A stretch of 64,000 nt of DNA from Chitinophagaceae bacterium PMP191F. Its GTDB lineage: Bacteria > Bacteroidota > Bacteroidia > Chitinophagales > Chitinophagaceae. The DNA lies in contig LGYU01000025.1 in assembly GCA_001302245.1 (NCBI GenBank), forward strand, positions 1 through 64,000, read 5' to 3'. The translations under genes were made by a program, and so were the position numbers. Shown here piece by piece: positions 17,701 to 26,622 of this stretch; the stretch's first letter is position 1, and every line of letters starts with the position of its first letter. A model generated the notes under the pieces. The model was not told where the DNA came from. It ran no database searches and saw only the letters and a list, made by a program, of their open reading frames with translations.

Positions 17701-18042
17701 ATGACCAAACCTGTGTGGGTATTTGCGTTTGTTGTTGTTGCCATTACCTGTTTACATGCCCGCAAGATCATGCAATCAAGTACACTTACCGGTAGTATAA
17801 ATCCGGCGGCAGCAGTACACTCTATCCTGGTAGTTAATCAACAGGATTCTTTAAAAACATCTTTGCAGAACAATGATGTTTTTACATTACAGCTTCCTCC
17901 CGGTCAATATAAACTGATCATTGACGCACGGGCACCTTATAAACAGGTTGTAAAAGAGCATGTATATACTGAACAAGGTAAGTCTACCAATATTGGCGCT
18001 ATTCAACTGCAACCTGAAGACGCCATCAGCGTACGTCAGTAG
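17701..18042 (+). CDS. Small secreted protein, carboxypeptidase-regulatory-like, copy 2
   Basis: 113 residues from ATG 17701 (MTKPVWVFAFVVVAITC), with a signal peptide or N-terminal anchor up to about residue 22. The frame extends upstream to 17626, but that leader is not protein-like. The beta pattern mirrors copy 1: STLTGSINPAAAVHSILV, VFTLQLPPGQYKLIIDA, then EQGKSTNIGAIQLQP. Both proteins carry the short DSLKTS/HDSVKTV motif after the second strand. The 257-base gap between the copies makes independent expression likely. Function unknown; a tandem duplication is the clear origin. Confidence 0.65.
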   Translation: MTKPVWVFAFVVVAITCLHARKIMQSSTLTGSINPAAAVHSILVVNQQDSLKTSLQNNDVFTLQLPPGQYKLIIDARAPYKQVVKEHVYTEQGKSTNIGAIQLQPEDAISVRQ

Positions 18043-18102
18043 TTATTCCCTGCTAATGGTGAACACATAAAACAGTAACTTGTGGTACATAGCTGTTGTA
18101 CC

Positions 18103-19608
18103 ATGAGTAAAACAATCCTTCTTTTTGGAGCCGGAAAATCCGCCACCTGTTTAATTGATTATTTATTACAAACCTGTGCTACCCATAACTGGCTGTTACT
18201 GGTAGCTGATGCCAATCAGCAACAGGTACAGGCTAAAACAGGCAACGTTGCGCATGCAAAGGCTATAGCTCTGAATGTAGAAGATGTGGCAGCCAGGCAA
18301 TCGCTTATCGCCGCTGCCGATGTTGTAATATCATTGCTTCCTCCTGCCCTGCATATTTTAGTAGCCCGCGATTGTGCGGAGATCGGAAAACACCTGCTTA
18401 CCGCATCGTATGTAGACGCACAGATGCAGGGACTGGCCGCCACTGTAAAAGAAAAACAACTGTTGTTTCTCTGCGAAATGGGACTTGATCCTGGTATTGA
18501 TCACATGAGCGCCATGCAACTGGTGCATCGCATCAAGGCAGAAGGCGGTACGATTACTGCTTTTAAATCGCATTGCGGCGGATTGGTGGCCCCTGAAAGT
18601 GATGATAACCCGTGGCATTATAAAATAAGCTGGAACCCCCGTAATGTAGTGCTGGCCGGTAAAAGCGGCGCCACATTCCGCGAAAACGGCAGTACCCGGC
18701 AGATTCCCTATGAGGAACTGTTTGAACCTGCCAGGGTGATTGATGTGCCGGGACTGGGCTACCTGGCCTGTTACCCCAACCGCGACTCCCTCTCCTACAT
18801 CCCGGTGTATCACCTGGAAGAAACACAAACATTTATCCGCACTACTTTAAGATATCCTGAGTTTTGTTTTGGCTGGAAAAATATCATTGAACTGAAGCTG
18901 ACCGATGAATCCAAACAATATGATACCGATGGCATGACGCTGCAACAGTTCTTTCAGCAACATTTTGAGAAATATAATTTTTCTGACTGGCTGAATAAGC
19001 AACTGACCGCACGTTTTTCCCAGACCAAAGAATTGCTGGAAAAACTGCAGCAGCTATTGCAGGCAGAGGAAGAAGTAAGCGAAGAAGACCGTGCCGAACT
19101 ACAGGAATTTATGATGATTGATGATAAAGGTGAACTGACCGATATTCACCTGAATGAAGTGAAAACACAGGCTGCTGCTACCGTTGCCGGACAAATGCAT
19201 GAAGCCAATCTTTCTATCAAGCAACTGGTATACCTGGGACTGGATGATAATACCACGTTGATCAATAAAGGTCATTGCAGTGCTGCGGATGTATTGCAAC
19301 TGGCACTGGAAACCAAACTGGCATTACAGCCACATGATAAAGACATGGTGGTAATGATGCACGAAATTGAATATGTATTGAACGGGGAAGATAAAAAAGT
19401 AACCAGCTACCTGGTGGTGACCGGCGAAGATGCTGTGCGTACTGCCATGGCAAAAACAGTAGGTTTGCCGCTGGGCATTGCCGCTAAGTTATTATTGCAG
19501 GGAAAACTACAGGAAACGGGTTTACACATTCCCGTTATATCATCCATATACATACCGGTTTTACAGGAATTGCAGCAACACGGTATTGTATTTCACGAAA
19601 TAGATTGA
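18103..19608 (+). CDS. Saccharopine dehydrogenase-like oxidoreductase
   Basis: 501 residues from the ATG at 18103 (MSKTILLFGAGKSATCLIDYL region). The Rossmann fingerprint FGAGKSA is at residues 7-13, followed by VISLLPPALH and the family marker GLDPGIDHMSAM near residue 130, and by the C-terminal saccharopine-reductase-type domain with CGGLVAPESDDNPW and YKISWNPRNVVLAG. These enzymes use NAD(P)H and interconvert saccharopine with lysine or aminoadipate derivatives, or act in related steps such as carboxyspermidine synthesis. The C-terminal 150 residues, with a charged helical segment (LLQAEEEVSEEDRAELQEF), are longer than in minimal homologues. The exact substrate is not decided by sequence. 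Convergent with DUF1501, only 4 bases apart. Confidence 0.85.
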   Translation: MSKTILLFGAGKSATCLIDYLLQTCATHNWLLLVADANQQQVQAKTGNVAHAKAIALNVEDVAARQSLIAAADVVISLLPPALHILVARDCAEIGKHLLTASYVDAQMQGLAATVKEKQLLFLCEMGLDPGIDHMSAMQLVHRIKAEGGTITAFKSHCGGLVAPESDDNPWHYKISWNPRNVVLAGKSGATFRENGSTRQIPYEELFEPARVIDVPGLGYLACYPNRDSLSYIPVYHLEETQTFIRTTLRYPEFCFGWKNIIELKLTDESKQYDTDGMTLQQFFQQHFEKYNFSDWLNKQLTARFSQTKELLEKLQQLLQAEEEVSEEDRAELQEFMMIDDKGELTDIHLNEVKTQAAATVAGQMHEANLSIKQLVYLGLDDNTTLINKGHCSAADVLQLALETKLALQPHDKDMVVMMHEIEYVLNGEDKKVTSYLVVTGEDAVRTAMAKTVGLPLGIAAKLLLQGKLQETGLHIPVISSIYIPVLQELQQHGIVFHEID

Positions 19609-19612
19609 TCCT

Positions 19613-20896
19613 TTACGCAAACATGGGTAATGTTGAGAAGCTGCCTGACAGAATGGTCTGTACATCCTGTGCCGACAGGCTGAACCAGTTCTGCAATACA
19701 GAGGCATAGACCGAGCGGAAATCGCTTTGCATAGGTACATTATCGTTTACATTGACATTTTCCGGTATTACAGGATTGGTACCAATGACCCCACCTTTTA
19801 CAGCATGACCAAAATAGAATACCGGTGCAGCTGCTCCGTGATCTGTTCCTCCGCTGGCATTGCTTTTAATTCTGCGGCCGAATTCAGAAAATGTCATTCC
19901 CATTACCTTGTTGTCTATCTGCAGGTATTGCAGGTCATCCATAAAGGCATTGATGGCTTCTGATACACGCTGTAACAGCTTTGTATGCGTACCGGTGCTG
20001 GTGTCAGCTTCTGTTTGTTTGGCATGTGTATCAAAACCGCCTATACTTACCATGTAGATCTTCGTTTTCAGTCCACCGGCTACCAGTCTTGCTACGATCT
20101 TTAACTGGTCGGCCAGCGGGTTTTTGCCCTGAGCGGGATACTTATCAGATTGCTGTTTGATCTTGAGTGCTGCGTTTTTGATCACCCCCGCATATTGGTC
20201 TGTTTTCATGCTCATCAGTTCAATATAATCCAGTTGTTCACCCCAGCGCGAATTGCTGTCTACATTCACTTTGCCCTCAATAAGATTGTAAAAACTGGAA
20301 GGATTGCTGATGGCCAGTCCCATGGTAATGGCTGGCCCCTGGAATGTAGTGGATACAACAGAACCTACCTGTATTGCCAGCGGATCGGGCATGGTACTAT
20401 TGGGATAATTAGCGGGAAAATTGGGAAAGGAATCATTTAAAAAACGACCTGCCCAGCCCGTATTAAGTATCTTATCACTGTCAGAGCCGGTCATCCAGAT
20501 ATCAGTAGCCCTGAAGTGGGAGAAATTGGGTTTTGGATAACCTACAGCCTGGATAATGCCCAACTTACCATTGTTGAACAATTGTTGCATTTCGGTCATA
20601 CCCGGGTTCAGTGCTGTAGCATCAAAACCATTTAAACGAAGTGCTTTGTCTTCTGTAATGAATATGTTGGGCCTGGCTGCAGAATATGCACTGAACTGAT
20701 CAAAAGGAATCACCGTATTGATACCGTCATTACCACCCGCCAGTTGCACCAGTACCAATACACGATCTTCTGCCATAAAGCGGCCCAGTGAATGCAGCAG
20801 CGGAGTGCCGGCCAGTGCTTTCAATGAAATGCCATTCAGAAACGAAGGGAGTACAAGCCCGGTAATAGTGTTTTTTAAAAAATCTCTGCGTTTCAT
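19613..20896 (-). CDS. DUF1501 family exported protein
   Basis: 427 residues. The N-terminus MKRRDFLKNTITGLVLPSF carries a twin-arginine-like export signal. The body matches DUF1501 (alkaline phosphatase/sulfatase-like fold): VLVQLAGGNDGINTVIP, the YPKPNFSHFRATDIWMTG segment, VSIGGFDTHAKQ and MTFSEFGRRIKSNASGGTDHG. In many Bacteroidota, Planctomycetes and Proteobacteria DUF1501 is encoded next to a DUF1800 protein, as here on the same strand with a 223-base gap. The role of the pair is unknown; proposed links are to cell-surface or periplasmic biochemistry. A possible metal site is suggested by the conserved D/H residues. Confidence 0.9.
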   Translation of the reverse strand: MKRRDFLKNTITGLVLPSFLNGISLKALAGTPLLHSLGRFMAEDRVLVLVQLAGGNDGINTVIPFDQFSAYSAARPNIFITEDKALRLNGFDATALNPGMTEMQQLFNNGKLGIIQAVGYPKPNFSHFRATDIWMTGSDSDKILNTGWAGRFLNDSFPNFPANYPNSTMPDPLAIQVGSVVSTTFQGPAITMGLAISNPSSFYNLIEGKVNVDSNSRWGEQLDYIELMSMKTDQYAGVIKNAALKIKQQSDKYPAQGKNPLADQLKIVARLVAGGLKTKIYMVSIGGFDTHAKQTEADTSTGTHTKLLQRVSEAINAFMDDLQYLQIDNKVMGMTFSEFGRRIKSNASGGTDHGAAAPVFYFGHAVKGGVIGTNPVIPENVNVNDNVPMQSDFRSVYASVLQNWFSLSAQDVQTILSGSFSTLPMFA

Positions 20897-21119
20897 AAGA
20901 GACAGTTTAATGAATACTGTTCGTGTTTTAGGTTTCGGGGTCTGATATTTCTACATACCTGATGAAAAGCTGGTTGCTCTTGTTCGTGAATCGTGAATAG
21001 TCTCTGATCTCCTTATCAACTTTTTCAACATGTAAATCTTGCTGTATTTTTATTCTCTTTTGACTTTCCCTGAACCTTGTCGCTTGTACCTTTTCAGACC
21101 TCAGGCTTCCGGACTTTCT

Positions 21120-22745
21120 TCAGCACAACTGATATTGCGGCAAATTCATCAGGTATTTGTACAGGTTGCGCAATTTGTTGATAACATCCTTTTTATTGGC
21201 GGCATCGTCTGGCTGATTGATCAGTTTATTCCAGGCATCTGTCCAGTAGTGATCACTTTTCATGCCCTGCAACCCGGATAACAGAATGCCCTCTTTCATG
21301 TACATTTTTTCCTTATCAGGAAGATCAATAACATACAGATACCTGATAGAATCATTGATCAGTGACTCCGGATTTCCGGGATCAGGCAATGCTTTGGCAA
21401 ATGCTACCAGGTCAACCAATACCTTTTTATCACCACGCGCAAATCCGTTGTTTACCATGCGGTCGGTAAACTGGTTGCGTTTGGGCAGGGTATCGGAATT
21501 GATCCACATTTTGTCATACTGAGGTTCCTGGTACCAGGCCTGCCAGCCGGCTACATTGGGCGGATCGCCAATATTGAGCTGCATCTGCGCCGCCGTACCC
21601 TGTATGTTGCTCCAGAAACCATATTGATTGATAAAATCTTCGTTGGGTGGAAATTGTATATTGAATTCGCGGCACAGCCCTACTGTAAAATCAACCGGGT
21701 TTTTGATAATGCTGCCGCGATTGCCGGGATCAAAAAAATGGCGACTGCTCAGTAACTGGTGCAGTACCGGTTTGATCTCGTAATCCTTTTTACGGAAAGT
21801 GGCGGCCAGCGGCGTGATGATGTTCTTTTCGGTTTCATCATCAATATCGTGGTATACAAAAAAGCGGTATAGTTTACGACAAATAAATTTTGATACTTCT
21901 TCCTGCGCAAAGATCATGTTCAGCATATCGTCCAGTTCCTGCTCCCCTTCCTTGCCCTTTCGGCCTTTAATAACGGTATTGCCATAAAATGCTGAAAACT
22001 GTTTATCCGCTTCATCGTGTCTGCCTGCGTCAAAAATGCCATGTACTTCGGGCAACACTTTGTTTTCAATGCGGAAACCTGTCAGAACCCTGGCGGCAGC
22101 TTTTACATCGTTTTCAGTGTAATGAGAGCCAGGTCCCTTGCCCACTGTAAACAACTCCTGCAACTCACGACCATAGTTTTCATCCGGTGCTTTTTTGGTG
22201 CTGGCATTGCCGTTAAGGTATTTCAGCATGGCCGGATCAATGGTAATGTTGCGTACCAGTTGTTTGAAATTACCCAATGCATACTGTCGCAACATAACAT
22301 TGTGTTTGTATAGCATGAAAGGGTTATCAACCGAATTGGTTTCTGTGGCAAAATGATTGTGCCAGAACAATACCATTTTTTCGCGCAGGGTACACTGCTG
22401 GTTCAGCATCTGGCTGATCCACCATGCCTTCAGCGAATTTCTGCGACGTCCTGAGTTCATTCCATTGAGTTTGGTGGCAGTGATCCAGGTTTGTCCCGGC
22501 TGAATTTCTTCATCCGTGTATTTGTCGTCGTTATAATTGTTTATTGGAGGAGGTGGTGCCGGTTCTTCTGTTTCTAACAGTTTGCGCATAGCAGTACGCA
22601 ATGATCCGGAGGCGAAATTGTCAATATCTTCCTTGCGCGCACCAAACATAGTGCGTTTCAGCAGGTGTTGCGCCTCTGCTGAGGTCCATTTGCCCTTGAA
22701 TTTCTTTAAAGATGTATTGATGGCCGGTAATGCTGTCATATACAA
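21120..22745 (-). CDS. DUF1800 family protein
   Basis: 541 residues with the DUF1800 layout: N-terminal AEAQHLLKRTMFGARKEDI, the central MVLFWHNHFATETNSV, NYGRELQELFTVGKG with ENDVKAAARVLTGF, and later KFICRKLYRFFVYHDIDD and NIGDPPNVAGWQAW. These motifs are highly conserved in the family. It lies directly upstream of the DUF1501 gene on the same strand, the standard pairing. No convincing signal peptide is visible in this version of the N-terminus. Biochemical function unknown; the two proteins are likely to act together. Confidence 0.9.
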   Translation of the reverse strand: MYMTALPAINTSLKKFKGKWTSAEAQHLLKRTMFGARKEDIDNFASGSLRTAMRKLLETEEPAPPPPINNYNDDKYTDEEIQPGQTWITATKLNGMNSGRRRNSLKAWWISQMLNQQCTLREKMVLFWHNHFATETNSVDNPFMLYKHNVMLRQYALGNFKQLVRNITIDPAMLKYLNGNASTKKAPDENYGRELQELFTVGKGPGSHYTENDVKAAARVLTGFRIENKVLPEVHGIFDAGRHDEADKQFSAFYGNTVIKGRKGKEGEQELDDMLNMIFAQEEVSKFICRKLYRFFVYHDIDDETEKNIITPLAATFRKKDYEIKPVLHQLLSSRHFFDPGNRGSIIKNPVDFTVGLCREFNIQFPPNEDFINQYGFWSNIQGTAAQMQLNIGDPPNVAGWQAWYQEPQYDKMWINSDTLPKRNQFTDRMVNNGFARGDKKVLVDLVAFAKALPDPGNPESLINDSIRYLYVIDLPDKEKMYMKEGILLSGLQGMKSDHYWTDAWNKLINQPDDAANKKDVINKLRNLYKYLMNLPQYQLC

Positions 22746-22888
22746 ACAAAATAAATGTTATGATGATGAACTACGCAGTACTATTGATATATGCATACAA
22801 GGTATTGCAAAACCCTTACCATGGAATAGTAAAAGATGCAAAGCAAATGTTAAGCCAGCTTATTGTAATACGGTAATAAAAAAGCGTT

Positions 22889-23575
22889 TCAGGAAACCCG
22901 GAGCAGTTGCTGCAGTACCGCAATGCCTTCCGTGGCTGTTTTTTCGATGGTGGTAAGGTTGTAAATGGCAGCGGATGGCACACGTTTATCAATAATGTAT
23001 TTAGGTATTTCATAAGGCGCATAATTGACCAGTCCCGCAGCCGGGTATACTACCAGTGAAGTGCCTATCACTACAAAAATATCTGCCTGCTGTACCAATG
23101 GAATAGCCTGTTCAATCATGGGTACAGGTTCTTCAAACCATACAATGGCCGGGCGTAATTGTGCTCCGTCGGAAGCCTTATCACCCAGTTTCATGTCTTC
23201 ATGGATATCGTATATTAATGTTTCGTCGTGCTCACTACGCATTTTAAATATTTCTCCATGCAGGTGTAGTACATGATGCGAGCCGGCACGTTCATGCAGG
23301 TCGTCAATATTCTGTGTAATGATCTGCACATCGTACCGGTCCTGCAAAGCGGCCAGCCCCAGGTGGGCAGCATTGGGCTGTGCATCCTGTACATTTTTAC
23401 GTCGCATATTGTAAAAATCCAGTACCAGTTGCGGATTTTTTCTCCAGGCACGGGGTGTGGCCACTTCTGTAACATCATAGCCTTCCCACAATCCGTCGTT
23501 GTCACGAAAGGTCTTCAATCCGCTCTCAGCGCTGATGCCTGCGCCGGTTAATACTACCAGTTTCTGTTTGCCCAT
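22889..23575 (-). CDS. cobB: Sir2-family NAD-dependent protein deacylase (zinc-site cysteines absent)
   Basis: 228-residue sirtuin that removes acyl groups from lysine using NAD. Motifs: GAGIS (11-15), FRDNDGLW, QNIDDLHERAG (88-98) and catalytic H106 in HLHGE. The DFYNMRR segment supplies Y55 and R58, the Tyr-x-x-Arg pair known from CobB/SIRT5 to favour negatively charged acyl groups such as succinyl. Between HGEIFKMRS and RPAIVWFEE the four cysteines that bind structural zinc in E. coli CobB are missing; the short stretch is instead rich in D, E and H. This is a known variant in some lineages. Active-site residues are intact, so activity is expected. Confidence 0.88.
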   Translation of the reverse strand: MGKQKLVVLTGAGISAESGLKTFRDNDGLWEGYDVTEVATPRAWRKNPQLVLDFYNMRRKNVQDAQPNAAHLGLAALQDRYDVQIITQNIDDLHERAGSHHVLHLHGEIFKMRSEHDETLIYDIHEDMKLGDKASDGAQLRPAIVWFEEPVPMIEQAIPLVQQADIFVVIGTSLVVYPAAGLVNYAPYEIPKYIIDKRVPSAAIYNLTTIEKTATEGIAVLQQLLRVS

Positions 23576-23587
23576 TTTGCTTTTGTA

Positions 23588-24340
23588 TTATTTGCCTGTG
23601 CTTTTAAAATAATCAGCAGCCATAGATACTATAAGTTGTCTTTTTTCTTTTGTAGTAGCTATCGATGTGCGGTAGGGTTTGCCTTCACCATACAACTCGC
23701 TGTATAAACTGCTTTGCATAAAATTAGCAAATTTGCCTTTTATCATCAGTTCCATCAGTAATGAATACAGGTAAGTATCCTTTGCAGGATGTGCTTTTTC
23801 TGTAGTAAGCATCAATGGTAGCAATTCGAACGCATTGAGATCAAGAATAGTTCTTTTATATGCCAGCGGAACATCGCCGGTACTGGTAATACAGCGGGTT
23901 AAATAAGTGAGCGTTGAATCACGGTGTTTTTCCAGGGATACTGCCTGGCGGTGACTCATACAGGCGCCATTTATCCTTAGCGGAATATGAGCAAACAGCT
24001 TTTGTTTTTCATCTTTATCATAGCCTGAAAAGGAACAAATCTGCATATAGCTTTCCGGATAGCTGTGTGCATATACAAAGTATTCAACCGGTGTCATTTT
24101 GCTAAAAACAGAATCCGGTAACGGTGGAGTAGCGATATAAAACAGCTCCTTTTTATTTTTTGCTTTTTTTTGTAAAATATCCAGGTGTTTATCCACCATC
24201 TTTTCTACTGAAGGAGCTTTTATACAGGTGGTCACCGTAAAGCCATGCATCCTGTAATATTCTTCGTTAAAAACTATATCGTATTGTGCGGTAGCAGGAA
24301 GAAAAGCGCATAAGAGTAATGTATGTATAAAATATCTCAT
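23588..24340 (-). CDS. Secreted protein of unknown function
   Basis: 250 residues with a signal peptide (MRYFIHTLLLCAFLPATAQ). The mature protein is mainly helical, with FYIATPPLPDSVFSKMTP, YAHSYPESYMQICSF and a C-terminal MELMIKGKFANFMQSSLY region. I recognise no family. It lies 12 bases upstream of the sirtuin gene on the same strand, so the two probably share a transcript, although a functional link is not evident. Confidence 0.6.
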   Translation of the reverse strand: MRYFIHTLLLCAFLPATAQYDIVFNEEYYRMHGFTVTTCIKAPSVEKMVDKHLDILQKKAKNKKELFYIATPPLPDSVFSKMTPVEYFVYAHSYPESYMQICSFSGYDKDEKQKLFAHIPLRINGACMSHRQAVSLEKHRDSTLTYLTRCITSTGDVPLAYKRTILDLNAFELLPLMLTTEKAHPAKDTYLYSLLMELMIKGKFANFMQSSLYSELYGEGKPYRTSIATTKEKRQLIVSMAADYFKSTGK

Positions 24341-24410
24341 ACAGTATAGTTTTATAAAAGGTACAAAGTCTGCAGGTTACCTGCAACGCCACAGGTATTA
24401 ATTTATTCCT

Positions 24411-24446
24411 AAAAAACAACCCTGCCGCTCCATAGCGGTCAGGGCT
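24411..24446 (-). terminator. Intrinsic terminator after DUF4349
   Basis: On the minus strand GCCCTGACCGCT, a four-base loop and AGCGGCAGGG (one bulged base) are followed by a T-rich tail. It lies directly downstream of the DUF4349 gene. Confidence 0.6.
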
Positions 24447-24469
24447 TCTTTCTGTATAAACCAAGGTAA

Positions 24470-25336
24470 CTATTGCCTGTTTTTCACCACTGGCATTTTC
24501 CATTTCCTGTATATCCACCAGCCGGCAATAACTATACACCAGGCGGGCCAGGCTGCAATCAGGAACAGGAACAGATCGCTCAGCCAACTACTGCCATTGC
24601 GAAAGGCAGTAACGGTTTTTTGCCAGAAAGATGGTGCTTCTGAATCGCCAGGTGTTGTATTAAGCACCTGGAAAAAAGCGAGATGGATGGTGCTGTATGC
24701 GGCTGCATGGTTCAGGTATTTCATACGTCCTGCAGCCGTTTCGGTTTCTTCCTGTATCTGGTTCAGTTCCTGCTGCACCTGTAAAACTTCTTCCATGCTC
24801 TTAGCCTGTTTCAGCAGGTCGAGATATTTCAGGCGCGCCTGCTTTTTGGCTTCAATGCGTGCCTGTACATCCACTACTTCGCTGGTTACATCTTCAGCGC
24901 TGATATTTCTGTCAATGATCTTTTCGCCTGAAGGACTTAATGCAGTCATGGCATCTTCAAATTTTTCTACCGGTATTTTCAGTACTACCCTGTTTTCAAT
25001 CCTGTTGCCGGACTGTGTTTGTTCTTCTCGGGCAACATACCCTCCGAATTGTTTTGCTATGCTGTGAATAGTGGCATTGAAGGTCTGATAATTTCTGACC
25101 TCAATGTTCAGGTTACCATTCTTAATGATGTTTTTGTCCCATGTCCGGGGAGCTGGAGGCACGGCTGATTGTGCCGGTTGTTTTTGATCTTCCTGTTTCT
25201 CTTCTTTTGCAATAACAGCAGGCTGTTGTTGATAGGCCGTGTCAGCAAGCGCTTTTTCGTTTGAGCTGTGTTTGCAGGCAGCCGCCTGCACTACCAGCAG
25301 CAATAGTGCTGCAGCAATACGTAACAATGTAATCAT
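24470..25336 (-). CDS. DUF4349-family lipoprotein/membrane protein
   Basis: 288 residues. The N-terminus MITLLRIAAALLLLVVQAAAC has the shape of a lipoprotein signal, with the cysteine at about residue 21. The DUF4349 domain covers about 80-255: IIKNGNLNIEVRNYQTF, QFGGYVAREEQTQSG, RVVLKIPVEKFEDAM and DVQARIEAKKQARLKYLDLL, then a coiled-coil stretch (VQQELNQIQEETETAAGRM). A C-terminal membrane span (LFLFLIAAWPAWCIVIAGWW) closes the protein, as usual for the family. It probably resides in the envelope; the function of DUF4349 is unknown. It stands alone, with a hairpin terminator downstream. Confidence 0.85.
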   Translation of the reverse strand: MITLLRIAAALLLLVVQAAACKHSSNEKALADTAYQQQPAVIAKEEKQEDQKQPAQSAVPPAPRTWDKNIIKNGNLNIEVRNYQTFNATIHSIAKQFGGYVAREEQTQSGNRIENRVVLKIPVEKFEDAMTALSPSGEKIIDRNISAEDVTSEVVDVQARIEAKKQARLKYLDLLKQAKSMEEVLQVQQELNQIQEETETAAGRMKYLNHAAAYSTIHLAFFQVLNTTPGDSEAPSFWQKTVTAFRNGSSWLSDLFLFLIAAWPAWCIVIAGWWIYRKWKMPVVKNRQ

Positions 25337-25395
25337 GGCTATACTTTTTATCCTTAAAAAATAAGATGCGGTAAAGGTCTTTTTACATAATAATC

Positions 25396-25429
25396 TTAAA
25401 AAAAACAGCTTCCGGGAAAGGAAGCTGTT
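25396..25429 (-). terminator. Intrinsic terminator after the lipocalin-like gene
   Basis: Perfect 10-base stem (AACAGCTTCC with GGAAGCTGTT, six-base loop), followed on the minus strand by a run of eight T. It is placed 6 bases beyond the stop of the preceding minus-strand gene. Confidence 0.8.
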
Positions 25430-25435
25430 ACTGGT

Positions 25436-25867
25436 TTAGGGCTTTTTTAAAAGAAGTATGAAGGTACTGTCGGTTGAAATAAGTTGCAGATGCTGTGCAT
25501 CGGACCAGTGTAATCGCAGTTTTTCACCAGTGGTATCTGTTGAATGATCATAAAATATCATCAGGCTATCGGTTTGCATATGATAGCGTGAAGTGTCAAC
25601 AGTGGTGGTACCCGGCACCGTTTTAATAACCATACCGTTTTCTCTGAATTGATATTGTGTTTTGTTGAAATTACTGTCAACAATTGCTGCCAGGATGATT
25701 GCAGCCAGAGAGTTGCTGTCTTTAGACAGTGTGCCAATGGAATCTATTTTCCATTGCCCGATTAGTTTTTCGGTTGCAGGTGAAGGAGATTTTGATTTGT
25801 GTGTTAGCAGAAAATAAATACCTGCTACTGCTGCCAGCAGAATGACAGCCAGTAATAATTTTTTCAT
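25436..25867 (-). CDS. Small membrane-anchored lipocalin-like protein
   Basis: 143 residues. An N-terminal hydrophobic segment (LLAVILLAAVAGIYFLL) acts as anchor or signal. The remainder resembles the lipocalin-like domains common in Bacteroidota: LIGQWKIDSIGTL after the anchor, then TQYQFRENGMVIKT, DTSRYHMQTDSLMIF and ending STDSTFILLLKKP. That run of short strands around a GxW motif (GQW) fits a small beta-barrel. Ligand unknown. Terminated by the adjacent strong hairpin. Confidence 0.65.
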   Translation of the reverse strand: MKKLLLAVILLAAVAGIYFLLTHKSKSPSPATEKLIGQWKIDSIGTLSKDSNSLAAIILAAIVDSNFNKTQYQFRENGMVIKTVPGTTTVDTSRYHMQTDSLMIFYDHSTDTTGEKLRLHWSDAQHLQLISTDSTFILLLKKP

Positions 25868-26208
25868 GGCTTTATTTTTTTATGATGAAGGAATCATAGC
25901 TTGATTCCCGCTACCATTAAAAAGTAACCCTGAAAGAAAAGTTAAAGAGAGGCCTGAGTGAATTTGAAAATTTGAGAATGTGATAATTTGAAAATGGAAG
26001 AATTGTTGGATGGTTGAATGGTTTGATTCTTATTAGCAGGCATGAAGTCGGATGTCCGAGGTTTGACAACGGGCAAGGTTCAAGGGAAGGCTGTGAGTGA
26101 ATACAAATATGAAGAGGTTGACAGATTAATCAGGAATCCGGGAATTGCATAACCTGCAACCAGAAACACGTAAACCGAAACTATATTCGCATTTGATTTT
26201 TGCCAAGG
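25868..26208. other. Intergenic region with ATTTGAAAAT-type simple repeat
   Basis: 341 bases without a gene. At about 25957-26002 the sequence alternates variants of GAATTTGAAAATTTGAGAATG and TGATAATTTGAAAATGG, a degenerate tandem of the kind scattered through many Bacteroidota genomes. A copy of the dispersed CAAGGTTCAAGG motif follows at 26074-26085. Confidence 0.5.
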
Positions 26209-26622
26209 CTATTTCTTCTCCCCTGCCAGTTCCATAATAACCTTCCATTCTTTATCCGTTACCGGTTGAACAGAAAGCCGACCCAGGCGAACCAGCGCCA
26301 TATCGGCAAGTCTTTTATCCTGTTTAATGGTGGCCAGCGATACGGGGTTAGCCAGCTTTTTATAAGGTTGCAGGTCTACTACCACCCAGGCATCCTCATC
26401 GGTAGTAGGGTCCTGGTAAAACTCACCGGAAACTTTGGCAATTCCCACAATTTCAAGCCCTTCGTTGCTGTGGTAGAATAAAACCTGGTCGCCCTTTTTC
26501 ATTGCTTTGAGGTGATTCCGGGCGGCATAGTTACGTACCCCATCCCAGTAAGTTTGTTTGTCTTTCTCAAACTGTTCCCACGAATACTTAAAGGGCTCAG
26601 ATTTTACCAGCCAGTATGCCAT
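26209..26622 (-). CDS. EVE-domain protein
   Basis: 137-residue EVE (PUA-like) domain protein, similar in length and motif order to thymocyte nuclear protein 1. Seen: YWLVKSEPFKYSWEQF at the start, WDGVRNYAARNHLKAMKKGD, the strand VLFYHSNEGLEIVGIAKV, DEDAWVVVDLQPYKKL and KRLADMALVRLGRLSVQPV. EVE domains bind modified bases in DNA or RNA in the systems where they have been tested. Here it is a single-domain, single-gene protein with no nuclease or restriction partner nearby, so a housekeeping RNA-related role is as likely as defence. Confidence 0.92.
   Translation of the reverse strand: MAYWLVKSEPFKYSWEQFEKDKQTYWDGVRNYAARNHLKAMKKGDQVLFYHSNEGLEIVGIAKVSGEFYQDPTTDEDAWVVVDLQPYKKLANPVSLATIKQDKRLADMALVRLGRLSVQPVTDKEWKVIMELAGEKK

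Noticed and set aside
22889-23575. Sirtuin as an anti-phage Sir2 effector
   Set aside because: Length and motifs are those of the housekeeping CobB type, with no pAgo, HerA or other defence partner next to it.
26209-26622. EVE protein as part of a defence island
   Set aside because: EVE domains can be fused to restriction enzymes, but this one is a single-domain protein with no nuclease or methylase nearby.
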